In this document: one piece after another, positions 50,856 to 59,010 of the stretch
Layout of the letters: each line of letters starts with the position of its first letter
Numbering within the stretch: position 1 is the first letter of the stretch
Assembly (NCBI RefSeq): GCF_900100455.1
Contig: NZ_FNCV01000001.1
Span: forward strand, 413,093-477,092
Length of the DNA stretch: 64,000 nucleotides
Direction of reading: 5' to 3'
Source: Roseospirillum parvum
GTDB taxonomy: Bacteria > Pseudomonadota > Alphaproteobacteria > Rhodospirillales > Rhodospirillaceae
Translations under genes and position numbers: made by a program
The notes under the pieces: model-generated
Told to the model about the DNA's origin: nothing
Databases searched by the model: none
The model's input: the letters and a program-made list of their open reading frames with translations, nothing else

Positions 50856-51811
50856 TGGGGGCCGGGGCCGAGCGGGTGGGCCGGTCGATCAAGGCCCAGG
50901 TGCGGGCGCTTGAGGCCTTTGCCGACGATCCGGCCCATGCTCCGGCGGTCGAGGCGGCGCTCGACGTGCTGCGCGCCGCGCCGCCGCCGGTGCTGTTCGT
51001 CGGCATCGGCAAGTCGGGGCATGTCTGCGGCAAGCTGGCGGCGACCTTCGCCAGCGTCGGCCTGCCGGCCCTGTTCGTCAACGCCGGCGAAGCCCTGCAC
51101 GGCGACTGCGGGATGCTGCTGCCCGGCCGGGCGGCGGTGCTGATCTCCTATTCCGGGGCAACGCGCGAGGTGCTGGCCACCCTGCCGGTGCTCCACAAGC
51201 GCGACTGCCCGGTGATCGCCCTGACCGGGCGGCCCGACAGCCCGCTGGCCGCCGCCGCCCGGGTGGTGCTGCCGGTGGCGGTGCCGGCCGAGGCCGATCC
51301 CCTGGGCATCGTGCCCACCGCCTCGACCACCCTGGCCCAGGTGGTCGGCGAGGGGTTGGCCGCCGCCCTGATGGGCGAACGCGGCACCTCGCCCGAGGAA
51401 TTCCTGGAAAACCACCCCGGCGGCCGCCTGGGCGCCGTGCTCGGGCTGACCGTGGAGGGCGTCATGCGGCGCGGCGACGGCCTGCCGCGCCTGGAAGCCA
51501 ACCGCTCGCTGATCGATGCCGGGCGGCTGATGGCGGGCAGCGACCTGGGGGCGCTCTGCGTCACCGAGGGCGGGCGGCTGGTCGGCCTGCTCACCCGGGC
51601 GGCGCTGGACGACGCCCTGGCCGGCGGCGAGACCCGCGATCCCGGCGCCCTGGCCACCCCGGCACCGGTGGTTCTGCGCAGCGCCGACCCGCTGCCGGCG
51701 GCCGAGCAGGCGCTGGCCGGGGCCGGGGTGGCCTGGGCCCCGGTGGTCGATGCGGCCGGCCGGCTGGCCGGGGTGGCGGTGGCGCGCGATCTGCTGCGCG
51801 CCGTGAAGTAG
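50855..51811 (+). CDS. KdsD/KpsF-like sugar-phosphate isomerase (SIS + CBS)
   Basis: 318-residue protein: SIS domain (about 40-175) with VGIGKSGHVCGKLAATFAS and NAGEALHGDCGMLLP (His82), then two CBS motifs (about 205-318). KdsD-type isomerases interconvert ribulose-5-P and arabinose-5-P; KpsF paralogues work in capsule clusters. It lies next to an activation fusion and a HAD protein rather than kdsC or lptA, so a capsule or nucleotide-sugar role is more likely than KDO synthesis. Its ATG overlaps the previous stop (TGATG). Confidence 0.85.
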   Translation: MGAGAERVGRSIKAQVRALEAFADDPAHAPAVEAALDVLRAAPPPVLFVGIGKSGHVCGKLAATFASVGLPALFVNAGEALHGDCGMLLPGRAAVLISYSGATREVLATLPVLHKRDCPVIALTGRPDSPLAAAARVVLPVAVPAEADPLGIVPTASTTLAQVVGEGLAAALMGERGTSPEEFLENHPGGRLGAVLGLTVEGVMRRGDGLPRLEANRSLIDAGRLMAGSDLGALCVTEGGRLVGLLTRAALDDALAGGETRDPGALATPAPVVLRSADPLPAAEQALAGAGVAWAPVVDAAGRLAGVAVARDLLRAVK

Positions 51812-51820
51812 GGGGAGAGG

Positions 51821-53359
51821 ATGGAGATCAAGGATATCGGCCACGTGGTGGTGCAGGCCGGCGGCCCCGGCACGCGCATGCAGCACCACACCTGGAACAA
51901 GCCCAAGTGCCTGATTTCGGTCGGTGGGCGGCCCATCCTCTATCATCTGTTCGCGGCCTTTCCGGGGGCCCGCTTCACGGTCATCGGCGACTATCTGTTC
52001 GAGCGCCTGCAATCGTACCTCGCCGCCAATCCGCCGGGAGTCGAGGTGACCCTGGTGCGGACCACCGACAAGGGCACCGCGGCCGGCGTCGCCGCCGCCC
52101 TGGATCAGGTGCCCGACGGCGCCCCGCTGGCCCTGGTGTGGTCCGACCTGCTGGTCCACGCGGCGCCCCGGGGGACGGTGGGGACGGCCCCGGTGGTCGG
52201 CCTGTCGCGCAGCTTTCCCTGCCGCTGGTCGATGGGCGCGGACGGCGGGCTGGTCGAGGAAAGCTCCGAGCGGCGCGGCGTGGCCGGCTTTTTCGCCTTC
52301 CCCGACAAGTCCTGGCTGGCCGGGGTGCCGGCGCGCGGCGAGTTCGTGCGCTGGCTGTCCGGGCAGGGCTGGGCGCTGGGCGAGACCTTCCTGGACGAGG
52401 TCCAGGAGATCGGCGTCCTGCCGGCCCTGGAAGAGGCCCTGCACTCGGCCACCTGGAGCCGCTTCTTCAACGAGGTGACGCTGGGCGAGACGGAGGTGGT
52501 GAAGCGTCCCCGCGCCGCCTCGCACGCCCGGCTGATCGACGACGAGATCGGCTGGTACGACAGCGTGCGGGTGCTCGGCTTCGATCGCGCCCCCCGGGTG
52601 CTCGGCCGGCGCCCGTTGAGGCTTCAGCGCATCGACGGCCGCCACGCCTTCGAGCTGGGCGAGTTGCCCCGGGCCCGCCGGGCCGCCATCCTGGGCGATG
52701 TCTTCGCCACCTTCGAGCGCCTGCACGGCCTGGAGGGCGGGGCCGCCGACCGCGACGCGCTGACCGACGTCTACGTGGTGAAAACCCTCGACCGGGTGCG
52801 CCAGGTGGGCGGCCTGATCCCCCACCTCGAGGTGCCCGAGGTGCGCATCAACGGCCGCCTGTGCGCCAATCCCTTCGCCCCCGGGCGCGAGGGGCGGATG
52901 GCCGAGCTGGCGGCGCCGCTGCTCGCCGACTGCGCGGCGTTCCGGGTCATCCACGGCGACCCCACCTTCTCCAACATGCTGATCGATGGCGAGGACAAGG
53001 CCTGGCTGATCGACCCCCGGGGCTCGTTCGGGCAGGTCCGGCTGTTCGGCGATCCGCGCTACGACTGGGCCAAGCTGTATTATTCGGTGGTCGGCGACTA
53101 CGACATGTTCAACCGCCGCCGGTTCACCCTGAAGGTGGCCCCCGAGGGCGTCGAGATCGATCTGGCGAGCAACGGCTGGGCCGACCTCAAGCCGATGTTC
53201 ACCGAGCGCTTCGGGACGGACGGCCAGCGCCAGCTCGACCTGCTGCACGCGCTGATCTGGCTGTCCCTGTCGGGCTACGTGCGCGACGACCTCGACTCGG
53301 TGCTGGGGGCGTTCTATCTGGGATTGTGGTGGCTGGAGGGGGCGCGCGGCGATGGCTGA
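51821..53359 (+). CDS. bifunctional nucleotidyltransferase / APH-type kinase fusion
   Basis: 512-residue fusion. The N-terminal domain (1-235) has the nucleotidyltransferase signature QAGGPGTRM (12-20) and NKPKCLISVGGRP. The C-terminal domain (about 250-512) has the choline/aminoglycoside kinase signature VIHGDPTFSNML (His378, Asp380, Asn385) and LIDPRG (Asp398). It would both phosphorylate and nucleotide-activate a small substrate, in the logic of LicA/LicC or AmgK/MurU. The specific substrate is unknown. It lies 9 bp after the SIS gene and overlaps the HAD gene. Confidence 0.82.
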   Translation: MEIKDIGHVVVQAGGPGTRMQHHTWNKPKCLISVGGRPILYHLFAAFPGARFTVIGDYLFERLQSYLAANPPGVEVTLVRTTDKGTAAGVAAALDQVPDGAPLALVWSDLLVHAAPRGTVGTAPVVGLSRSFPCRWSMGADGGLVEESSERRGVAGFFAFPDKSWLAGVPARGEFVRWLSGQGWALGETFLDEVQEIGVLPALEEALHSATWSRFFNEVTLGETEVVKRPRAASHARLIDDEIGWYDSVRVLGFDRAPRVLGRRPLRLQRIDGRHAFELGELPRARRAAILGDVFATFERLHGLEGGAADRDALTDVYVVKTLDRVRQVGGLIPHLEVPEVRINGRLCANPFAPGREGRMAELAAPLLADCAAFRVIHGDPTFSNMLIDGEDKAWLIDPRGSFGQVRLFGDPRYDWAKLYYSVVGDYDMFNRRRFTLKVAPEGVEIDLASNGWADLKPMFTERFGTDGQRQLDLLHALIWLSLSGYVRDDLDSVLGAFYLGLWWLEGARGDG

Positions 53360-53738
53360 CGCGGCGACCACCCTGACCCTGAGCCGGCTGCCCAAGACCT
53401 GGCTGATCGACGTGGACGGGGTCTGTCTGGCCCACAACGGCCACCTGCGGGCCGACGAGCGCCTGTTGCCCGGGGTGCGGGAATTCTGGGCCGGCCTTGG
53501 TGCCGACGACATGGTGATCCTGCTGTCGGCCCGCGAGGAGTCCTGGCGCGCCCCCACCCTGGCCCTGTTCGCGGACCTCGGCCTTCGGGTCGATCAGGCG
53601 CTGTTCGGCCTGCCGGTGGGCGAGCGCATCCTGATCAACGACAAAAAGCCCGGCGGCCTGCTGACCGCCCACGCGGTGAACCTGGCCCGCGACGCCGGTC
53701 TGGAGAGCGTGCGCATCGACCTCGACCCGACCCTGTGA
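53352..53738 (+). CDS. small HAD-superfamily phosphatase-like protein
   Basis: 128-residue HAD-fold protein. Motif I is WLIDVDGVCLAHNG (DxDG), a second block is VILLSAREE, and ILINDKKPGG (Asp-Asp-like acid) is near the end. It has no cap domain, like small sugar-phosphate phosphatases. It overlaps the fusion gene by 8 bp, so the four genes form one operon. It may release phosphate from a sugar or polyol phosphate intermediate. Confidence 0.75.
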   Translation: MADAATTLTLSRLPKTWLIDVDGVCLAHNGHLRADERLLPGVREFWAGLGADDMVILLSAREESWRAPTLALFADLGLRVDQALFGLPVGERILINDKKPGGLLTAHAVNLARDAGLESVRIDLDPTL

Positions 53739-54012
53739 AGCTGGTGGGTGAGGCTGGTGGGCGGGGTTGGTGGCGCGCAGGAATAACCGTGCGCGTCATG
53801 ATAACGACGCGCTTGACGTCGCGGGGCCGCTTTCCCGATCATGTTTTCCAATTAAGGAAAGGTCCCGTGGCCGGGCCAGGACGCCCCGCCGCGGGCCACA
53901 AGAAAACACCAAAAGGGAACCCGGGATATCCGCTGCATGCCGTCGTCGGAAGGCCGCCCGGCCCTCCCCGCAGGGGGCTTGTTGCCCTGTATGTTTCCGC
54001 AAGGACCCGCCG
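53739..54012. other. intergenic gap between sugar module and binding protein
   Basis: 274 bp without a supported gene. It contains a hairpin with stem GCGCGT/ACGCGC (about 53790-53811), followed by TTGACG and GATCAT spaced for a promoter. This would serve the downstream binding-protein gene. No other structure is clear. Confidence 0.4.
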
Positions 54013-54876
54013 ATGGCCTTTTCCTTCCCGGCTTTTCAGCGATCCGGCCGCCGCGTGGCGGTGATCTTGCCGCCGGTGAGCTTGCTGACGGTGACCTTGC
54101 TGACGGTGCTTGTCCTGCTGGCCGGGCTGGCGCCGGCGGCGGCCGAGTCGGCGGGCGGGTTCCCGCCCATCGGGTTGCGGCTGGGCACCGACATCTGGCC
54201 GCCCTACGAGGACGAGACGGAAGACGGCGAGGTGGTCGGCCTGTCGAGCCAGATCATCCGCGCCGTGCTGGCCGACATGGCGGTGCCGGTGGCCGGCATC
54301 AAGACCTACCCCTGGGCGCGCGGGCTGCACCTGCTGGAGCGCGGCCGGATCGACGGCCTGTTCTCGGGCATCCGCACCGCCGAGCGGGCCCAAAGGTTCC
54401 TCTATCCGACCGAGGCCCTGGTCCGCTCGTTCTGGGTGGTGGTGGTGCGCCGCGCCGACGCCGCCCGCTTCCCCTTCACCACCTGGGACGACCTGCGGCG
54501 CGGCCATCTGGGCGTGGTGCGGGGTTACAGCTACGGGGCGGCCTTCGACGCCTTTCTTGAAACCCATCCCAACCTGCAGCGGGCCGACGACCTGACCCAG
54601 AACCTGCGCAAGCTGGACGGCGGGCGGGTCGATTACGTGGTCGCCGACCTGATGCACGGCCGCCACCTGATCCACCAACTGGGCCTGGACGGGCGACTGG
54701 TGATCGCCGGGCCCCGCCACATCGCGCCGACCCACTACTACGTGTTCTTCTCGCCGGCCACGGTGACGCGCGACTTCGTCGACCGCTTCAACGCGGCCCT
54801 CGGCCGCTTCAAGGCCACGCCGCGCTATCGGGCGCTGGTCGAGGCCGCCGCCGGTCCCGGGGCGCTGGCCCGCTGA
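54013..54876 (+). CDS. periplasmic solute-binding protein (SBP_bac_3-like)
   Basis: 287-residue exported protein: hydrophobic N-terminal signal (about 17-44, ending AAAESAG) and a type II binding-protein fold (about 50-285). LRLGTDIWPPYEDE and DGLFSGIRTAERAQRFLYPT are typical of amino-acid-binding protein family 3. No permease genes are adjacent. It is convergent with the P-type ATPase gene. The ligand is unknown. Confidence 0.85.
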   Translation: MAFSFPAFQRSGRRVAVILPPVSLLTVTLLTVLVLLAGLAPAAAESAGGFPPIGLRLGTDIWPPYEDETEDGEVVGLSSQIIRAVLADMAVPVAGIKTYPWARGLHLLERGRIDGLFSGIRTAERAQRFLYPTEALVRSFWVVVVRRADAARFPFTTWDDLRRGHLGVVRGYSYGAAFDAFLETHPNLQRADDLTQNLRKLDGGRVDYVVADLMHGRHLIHQLGLDGRLVIAGPRHIAPTHYYVFFSPATVTRDFVDRFNAALGRFKATPRYRALVEAAAGPGALAR

Positions 54877-54888
54877 GGCGGGGGACCG

Positions 54889-56997
54889 TCAGCGGTCGGT
54901 GGAGCGCCGGCCGATGGCCAGGGCCGAGAGCAGGACGCCGACCGTGGTGCCGTTGTGCAGCAGGGCGGCCGGGGCCGGCGGCAGGCGGCCGAGGGCGGCG
55001 CCCAGCATGACCAGCCCGTTGATGCCGGCGGCCAGCTTGAAGTTGGTGTCGATGCGGGCCAGCGTCCGTTGGGCCAGGGTGCGGATGGCCGGGATGGCGT
55101 CCAGCCGGTCGGCGGTCAGCACGACGTCGGCGGTGGCCCGCGCGATGTCGGCGCCGCGCGGCAGGGTGATGCCGATGTCGGCCTCCATCAGCGCCGGGGC
55201 GTCGTTGACCCCGTCGCCGACAAAGGCGACCCGCCGCCCCTCGGCCTTCAGGTCGGCCAGGATGCGGGCCTTGTCCTCTGGCGCAACACGGGTGTGCACG
55301 GCGTCCAGGCCGAGGTGCCTGCCCAGGGCCTCGGCGGTCGGGCCGTGGTCGCCGGTGATCATCACCAGATGCTCGATGCCGGCGGCCCGCAGGTCCTCGA
55401 TCACCTGGGGCGCCTCCGCACGCATGCGGTCCTTCAGCACGATCACCCCGTGCGGCACGCCGCCCGAGCCGATGAAAAGCAGCGAGCCGCCCTGGCTGGA
55501 CAGCTCCGCCAGGCGTTCCTCGGAGGCCGAGAAGTCGATGCCCTCGTGTTCCTCCAGGTAGTGGCGGCTGCCGATGCGGATGTCGCGCCCGTCGACCGTG
55601 GTGGCCAGCCCATGGCCGACGAAGAAGGCCACTTCCTCGTGGTCGAGGTGGGCCAGACGGCGCTTGCGGGCCAGCTCGACCACCGCCTTGGAGACCGGGT
55701 GGCGGCTGTGCTCGGCCACCGAGGCGACCAGGGCGAGCAGCGATTCCTCGTCCAGGCAGTACGGGCCGAGGCAACTGATCTCGATCACTTCCAGGGCGTT
55801 GTGGGTCAGGGTGCCGGTCTTGTCGAAGACCACGGTATCGGCCTCGGCCAGCGCCTCCAGGGCCAGGCCGCCCTTGACCAGGGCGCCGTCGGCGGCGGCG
55901 CGCGACATCGCCGACTTGATGGCGACCGAGGTGCCGAGCTTGGTGGCACACGAGAAATCGACCAGGAAGATCGATTCAAGGCGCTTGAGATCGCGGGTCA
56001 GGGCGTAGACCAGCAGGCCCAGGACCAGGGTGATGGTGACCCGCTTGTCGGCCAACTGGGCAGCCTTGGACAGGCGGCCCTGGTCGTTCTCGATGGCTTC
56101 TTCCAGGAAGCGGGCGATGCGGGCCGTGGTGGTCGCCGGCCCGACCTTCTCGGCGGCCACCACCAGCCGGCCCTCGACGACCACCGAGCCGGCCAGGACG
56201 GGGTCGCCGGGCTCGCGCGGGATGGGCAGGCTTTCGCCGGTCACCGTGGCCTGGTTGACGGTGGCCAGACCATCGACGGCGCGGCCGTCCACCGGCACCG
56301 TCTCGCCGGGGCCGACGACCACCCGCGCCCCTTCGGCCAACTGGCTGACCGGCACCGTGTGCAGGCGGCCATCGGCGCTTTCCACCGTCGCCTCGCCCAT
56401 GTCGGGGCGCATCAGGTGGCGCAAAAGGTCGTCGGAGGCGCGCCGGGTCGAGCTTTCCACATACTCGGCCAGGGAGAGCAGCATCTGGGTCAGGTTGGCG
56501 GTGGTCAGCGAGCCGCTGGCGGCGGCCAGCCCGACCGCCGTGGCGTCCAGCACCTCGACGCTCAAGCCCCGGGTGAAGGCGCCGCGCACCCCGGCGGCCA
56601 GGGTCGGGGCGATGTGCACGGCGGTCAGGGCGACGGCCAGCGGGCGCGGCAGGGCCAGGCTCAGCACGGTGGCCAGGGCGCCGCCGAGCAGGGGCAGGGG
56701 GTCGGGCGGGGCGGCGTCGCGGCGGTCGCTCAGCCGACGCGGCACCTGACCGGACAGGGCGGCCCGGATGGCGTCTTCCAGATCTTCCTGCGACAGGCTG
56801 TCCTGTGCGGGGCCGGCCTGCGACGGGCCGCTGTGCTCGACCACCAGCGAGCGGGCATGACGGTTGACCCGGGCCCGCGAGACGCCGGGAAGGGCCTCCA
56901 GGTAGGCCACCACATAGCGCCTGTCCAGGCTGGGATCGGCCAGCGCCGGCACCCGGAAACGGGTGCGGCCCGGACAGGCGTGAACGACCTCGAACAT
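54889..56997 (-). CDS. P1B-type ATPase, FezB-like (SCA motif, arginine-rich N-terminus)
   Basis: 702-residue P-type ATPase. The phosphorylation motif is DKTGTLT (392-398), the actuator is TGES (253-256) and GDGVNDAPAL is the hinge. The membrane metal motif is FSCATKL (348-354), not CPC or SPC. The N-terminus has CPGRTRFRV (8-16), a PGRxRxR element in place of CxxC. An SCA motif and an arginine-rich N-terminus are the traits I know from the P1B-6 ATPases of ferrosome (Fez) systems, which move iron into membrane-bound storage granules. Iron transport is inferred. It is the last gene of a minus-strand operon. Confidence 0.8.
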   Translation of the reverse strand: MFEVVHACPGRTRFRVPALADPSLDRRYVVAYLEALPGVSRARVNRHARSLVVEHSGPSQAGPAQDSLSQEDLEDAIRAALSGQVPRRLSDRRDAAPPDPLPLLGGALATVLSLALPRPLAVALTAVHIAPTLAAGVRGAFTRGLSVEVLDATAVGLAAASGSLTTANLTQMLLSLAEYVESSTRRASDDLLRHLMRPDMGEATVESADGRLHTVPVSQLAEGARVVVGPGETVPVDGRAVDGLATVNQATVTGESLPIPREPGDPVLAGSVVVEGRLVVAAEKVGPATTTARIARFLEEAIENDQGRLSKAAQLADKRVTITLVLGLLVYALTRDLKRLESIFLVDFSCATKLGTSVAIKSAMSRAAADGALVKGGLALEALAEADTVVFDKTGTLTHNALEVIEISCLGPYCLDEESLLALVASVAEHSRHPVSKAVVELARKRRLAHLDHEEVAFFVGHGLATTVDGRDIRIGSRHYLEEHEGIDFSASEERLAELSSQGGSLLFIGSGGVPHGVIVLKDRMRAEAPQVIEDLRAAGIEHLVMITGDHGPTAEALGRHLGLDAVHTRVAPEDKARILADLKAEGRRVAFVGDGVNDAPALMEADIGITLPRGADIARATADVVLTADRLDAIPAIRTLAQRTLARIDTNFKLAAGINGLVMLGAALGRLPPAPAALLHNGTTVGVLLSALAIGRRSTDR

Positions 56998-57020
56998 GTC
57001 AGCGACCGGGCGGCTCTGGG

Positions 57021-57785
57021 TCAGCCGTTGCCGTTCTCCGTTTCGGCCTCGCCGTTGCCCTGGGGTGCCTCGGCGGCGCCCCGGGCGGCGGCGTGCAGTT
57101 CGGCCTCGACGTCCTGGAAGCGCTCCTTCAACTCCTCGACACCGCCCTGGAGCATGCCCCACAGGCTGGCCAGCGACTGCATGGTCTTGGTCTGCACGCC
57201 CGGGTTGGACAGCACCATGGCGCCCAGGGCACCGACCAGCAGGCCCTTCAGATAGGCCTCGTTGCGCACGTCGAACCAGCCGCTGGTCCAGGAAAAGGCG
57301 CTGCCGGGCTGGGCCCCCATGCCGGGGTTCGGCGCGGCGCCCGGGGCGGCGCCGCCGTGCGGTCCGCCCCAGTTTCCGGCCCAGTTTCCGGCCCAGTTTC
57401 CGGGGGCGGCTCCGGGGGCGGCGCCGGGCATGCCCCACGGGGCGCCGGTGTAGGCCATGCCGGGATGGGCCATGCCGGGATGGGGCATGCCCTGATAGGC
57501 CATGCCCTGGAAGGCCATTTCCGGGTGCGGCATGCCCGGGTAAGGCATGCCCGGGTAAGGCATGCCCGGGTAAGGCATGCCCGGGTAAGGCATGCCGGGG
57601 TGAGGTATGCCCCACGGGGCGCCGGTGTAGGCCATGCCCGGATGGGGCGCGGCGTGGGGGCCGGGGTTGGCGTGATGCGGCTGGGCGGTCGGTCCGAACG
57701 GGCCGGCGCCGGGCGAGGCGCCAGGGCCGGCATCGGCGGCGGGGCCTTGGGCATCCTGGGCGCAGGCCTGGGTCTCGGCCGTCAT
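57021..57785 (-). CDS. Met/Pro-repeat membrane-associated protein
   Basis: 254-residue protein with a low-complexity N-terminal half rich in Met, Pro, Gly and His (HPGMAYTG, repeated PGMPY, about 48-118). It then has one hydrophobic segment (about 180-198: LLVGALGAMVLSNPGV) and a charged helical tail. The MetxxxxMet and His-Pro repeats could bind metal. The coding sequence contains a 15-bp tandem repeat (57529-57603). It lies 23 bp upstream of the P1B ATPase gene, so it is probably part of the same iron system. There is no family match. Confidence 0.75.
   Translation of the reverse strand: MTAETQACAQDAQGPAADAGPGASPGAGPFGPTAQPHHANPGPHAAPHPGMAYTGAPWGIPHPGMPYPGMPYPGMPYPGMPYPGMPHPEMAFQGMAYQGMPHPGMAHPGMAYTGAPWGMPGAAPGAAPGNWAGNWAGNWGGPHGGAAPGAAPNPGMGAQPGSAFSWTSGWFDVRNEAYLKGLLVGALGAMVLSNPGVQTKTMQSLASLWGMLQGGVEELKERFQDVEAELHAAARGAAEAPQGNGEAETENGNG
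57529..57603. repeat. 15-bp coding tandem repeat, four full copies plus variant
   Basis: Units of GGCATGCCCGGGTAA (top strand) at 57529, 57544, 57559 and 57574, plus a divergent fifth at 57589. On the coding strand each gives the same five residues (PYPGM in reading order). Related but diverged repeats extend both ways, so the array has grown repeatedly. Confidence 0.9.
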
Positions 57786-57834
57786 GTCGCGGGGTATCCT
57801 GTTCTGAAGGTGAAAACGGGGGCGGGGTTCGGGA

Positions 57835-58284
57835 TCAGGCCTTGGCGGCGCGGCTGCGCGCGGTCGACTTGCCGGGCGCCGGCTTGGCCGTTTCGTCGCT
57901 TTCAGCCTCGGCCTCGGCCGCCTCGGCGCGGGCGGCGCGCGCCGGGCGTTCCAGGGCGTACAGGGCGGCGGCCCCGGTGGCCACCATGGCCAGCGCCGAA
58001 ACCACCGGCCCGCCCCGGATGGCGCCGGCCACGGCGGCGCCCAGGCCGGTGGCCAGGCCGCTCTTGCCGGCCCCGACCAGGACCTCGCGGGTGGCCTGTT
58101 CGGGGCTCACCGTGCCGGCCCTCAGCGGGGCCACGTTGCGGGCCAGGACGGCGGCGGCGCCGATCAGCGCGCCGACGGCGCCGCCACGCACCAGGGTGTC
58201 GGCAATGCCGGGAGTGCCGGCGGGAAGCATGGCGCCGACCGGGAGGCTGGGGGTGCCGTGGCCGTGCGAGGGGTCCTGACTCAT
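57835..58284 (-). CDS. hydrophobic Gly/Ala-rich membrane protein
   Basis: 149-residue protein with two hydrophobic Gly/Ala-rich segments (about 33-54 and 72-108) and a charged Ala/Glu/Lys tail. The start ATG at 58284 overlaps the preceding stop by four bases (ATGA) and has GGAG upstream. It is in the operon with the P1B ATPase and the PGRIRLR protein. Small hydrophobic proteins are typical of membrane-organelle clusters; its function is unknown. Confidence 0.78.
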   Translation of the reverse strand: MSQDPSHGHGTPSLPVGAMLPAGTPGIADTLVRGGAVGALIGAAAVLARNVAPLRAGTVSPEQATREVLVGAGKSGLATGLGAAVAGAIRGGPVVSALAMVATGAAALYALERPARAARAEAAEAEAESDETAKPAPGKSTARSRAAKA

Positions 58285-58628
58285 GATGCGCAATCTCCGG
58301 TCTTAAGGGCGGCAAGGCGGTCGGCCAGCCAGTCCCGGACCCGCGTTTCGGATCCGTTCAGGCAGTCCTCCCAGAAGGCGGCGGGGAAGGCCTCCGCCGG
58401 ATAGGTGATGACCACCGACCCGGCGGCCCGGTTGAGGCGCACCGAGGAGCCGGGGCCGAACAGCCGTTCCAGGCTGCCGATGTCGGTCCCCGCCGCGCCG
58501 TGTTGCTGGACCACCGCCTTGGCGGCGGGGGCGATGCGCAGGCGGATGCGCCCGGGGACCTGATGGACCCGCGTCAGATGCGGCCGCAGGGCCAGGAAGA
58601 GGTCAATGGAAGCATCGGAGACGGTCAT
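58281..58628 (-). CDS. small PGRxRxR-motif protein (HMA2-like)
   Basis: 115-residue protein with VHQVPGRIRLRI (21-32), the same PGRxRxR element as the P1B ATPase and the 60198 gene. The rest resembles a ferredoxin-like HMA fold without CxxC. It is the first gene of the operon, overlapping the next gene by four bases. It probably acts with the ATPase in metal handling. The 382-bp divergent region upstream carries iterons and a Fur-like box. Confidence 0.78.
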   Translation of the reverse strand: MTVSDASIDLFLALRPHLTRVHQVPGRIRLRIAPAAKAVVQQHGAAGTDIGSLERLFGPGSSVRLNRAAGSVVITYPAEAFPAAFWEDCLNGSETRVRDWLADRLAALKTGDCAS

Positions 58629-58688
58629 CTGACGGGGGTCATTCACGTGGTGGTCAAGAACAGGGGGCAAGAAAACTGGCGGGCCTTT

Positions 58689-58743
58689 CGGCAGGCATGG
58701 CCAAGTCAGCAGGCATGGCCAAAGTCGGCAGGCATGGCCAAGT
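58689..58743. promoter_or_regulatory. three iteron-like repeats
   Basis: Units CGGCAGGCATGGCCAAGT at 58689-58706, 58707-58725 and 58726-58743, nearly identical, 61-115 bp upstream of the 58628 start. Head-to-tail spacing of about 18 bp (two helical turns) suggests a row of protein-binding sites, or a slippage product. A regulatory role is inference. Confidence 0.6.
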
Positions 58744-58905
58744 GGCCGCGGCAGGTGGCCGTCTGTCCTGGCGAGGCGCCGTAATCATTCAAATCAGGCT
58801 AGACCAAGGGTCCGGCAATCAGCAAGCGAAGAGAAGTACCTTGAAAACCCGGTAGATGAGTTGGTTACCCAAGGGATCAATTTAAGGGGTGGCGCAAGAT
58901 TTACG

Positions 58906-58922
58906 TTGCGAATGCGTCGCAA
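58906..58922. promoter_or_regulatory. candidate Fur-family box
   Basis: Perfect inverted repeat TTGCGA-ATGCG-TCGCAA, resembling high-GC Fur/iron boxes (TTGCGAAT...TTCGCAA). It lies 89 bp upstream of the zinc-ribbon gene and in the divergent region of the PGRxRxR operon. Iron control is inferred from similarity and context. Confidence 0.55.
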
Positions 58923-59010
58923 TGACACTAGCCTCCGGTCCAACAGTCGATGCTTGGTCCCGCGCCAGGCTCGCCAACCAAGCCCACAAGAGCATTCCAG
59001 GAGAGTCGTC

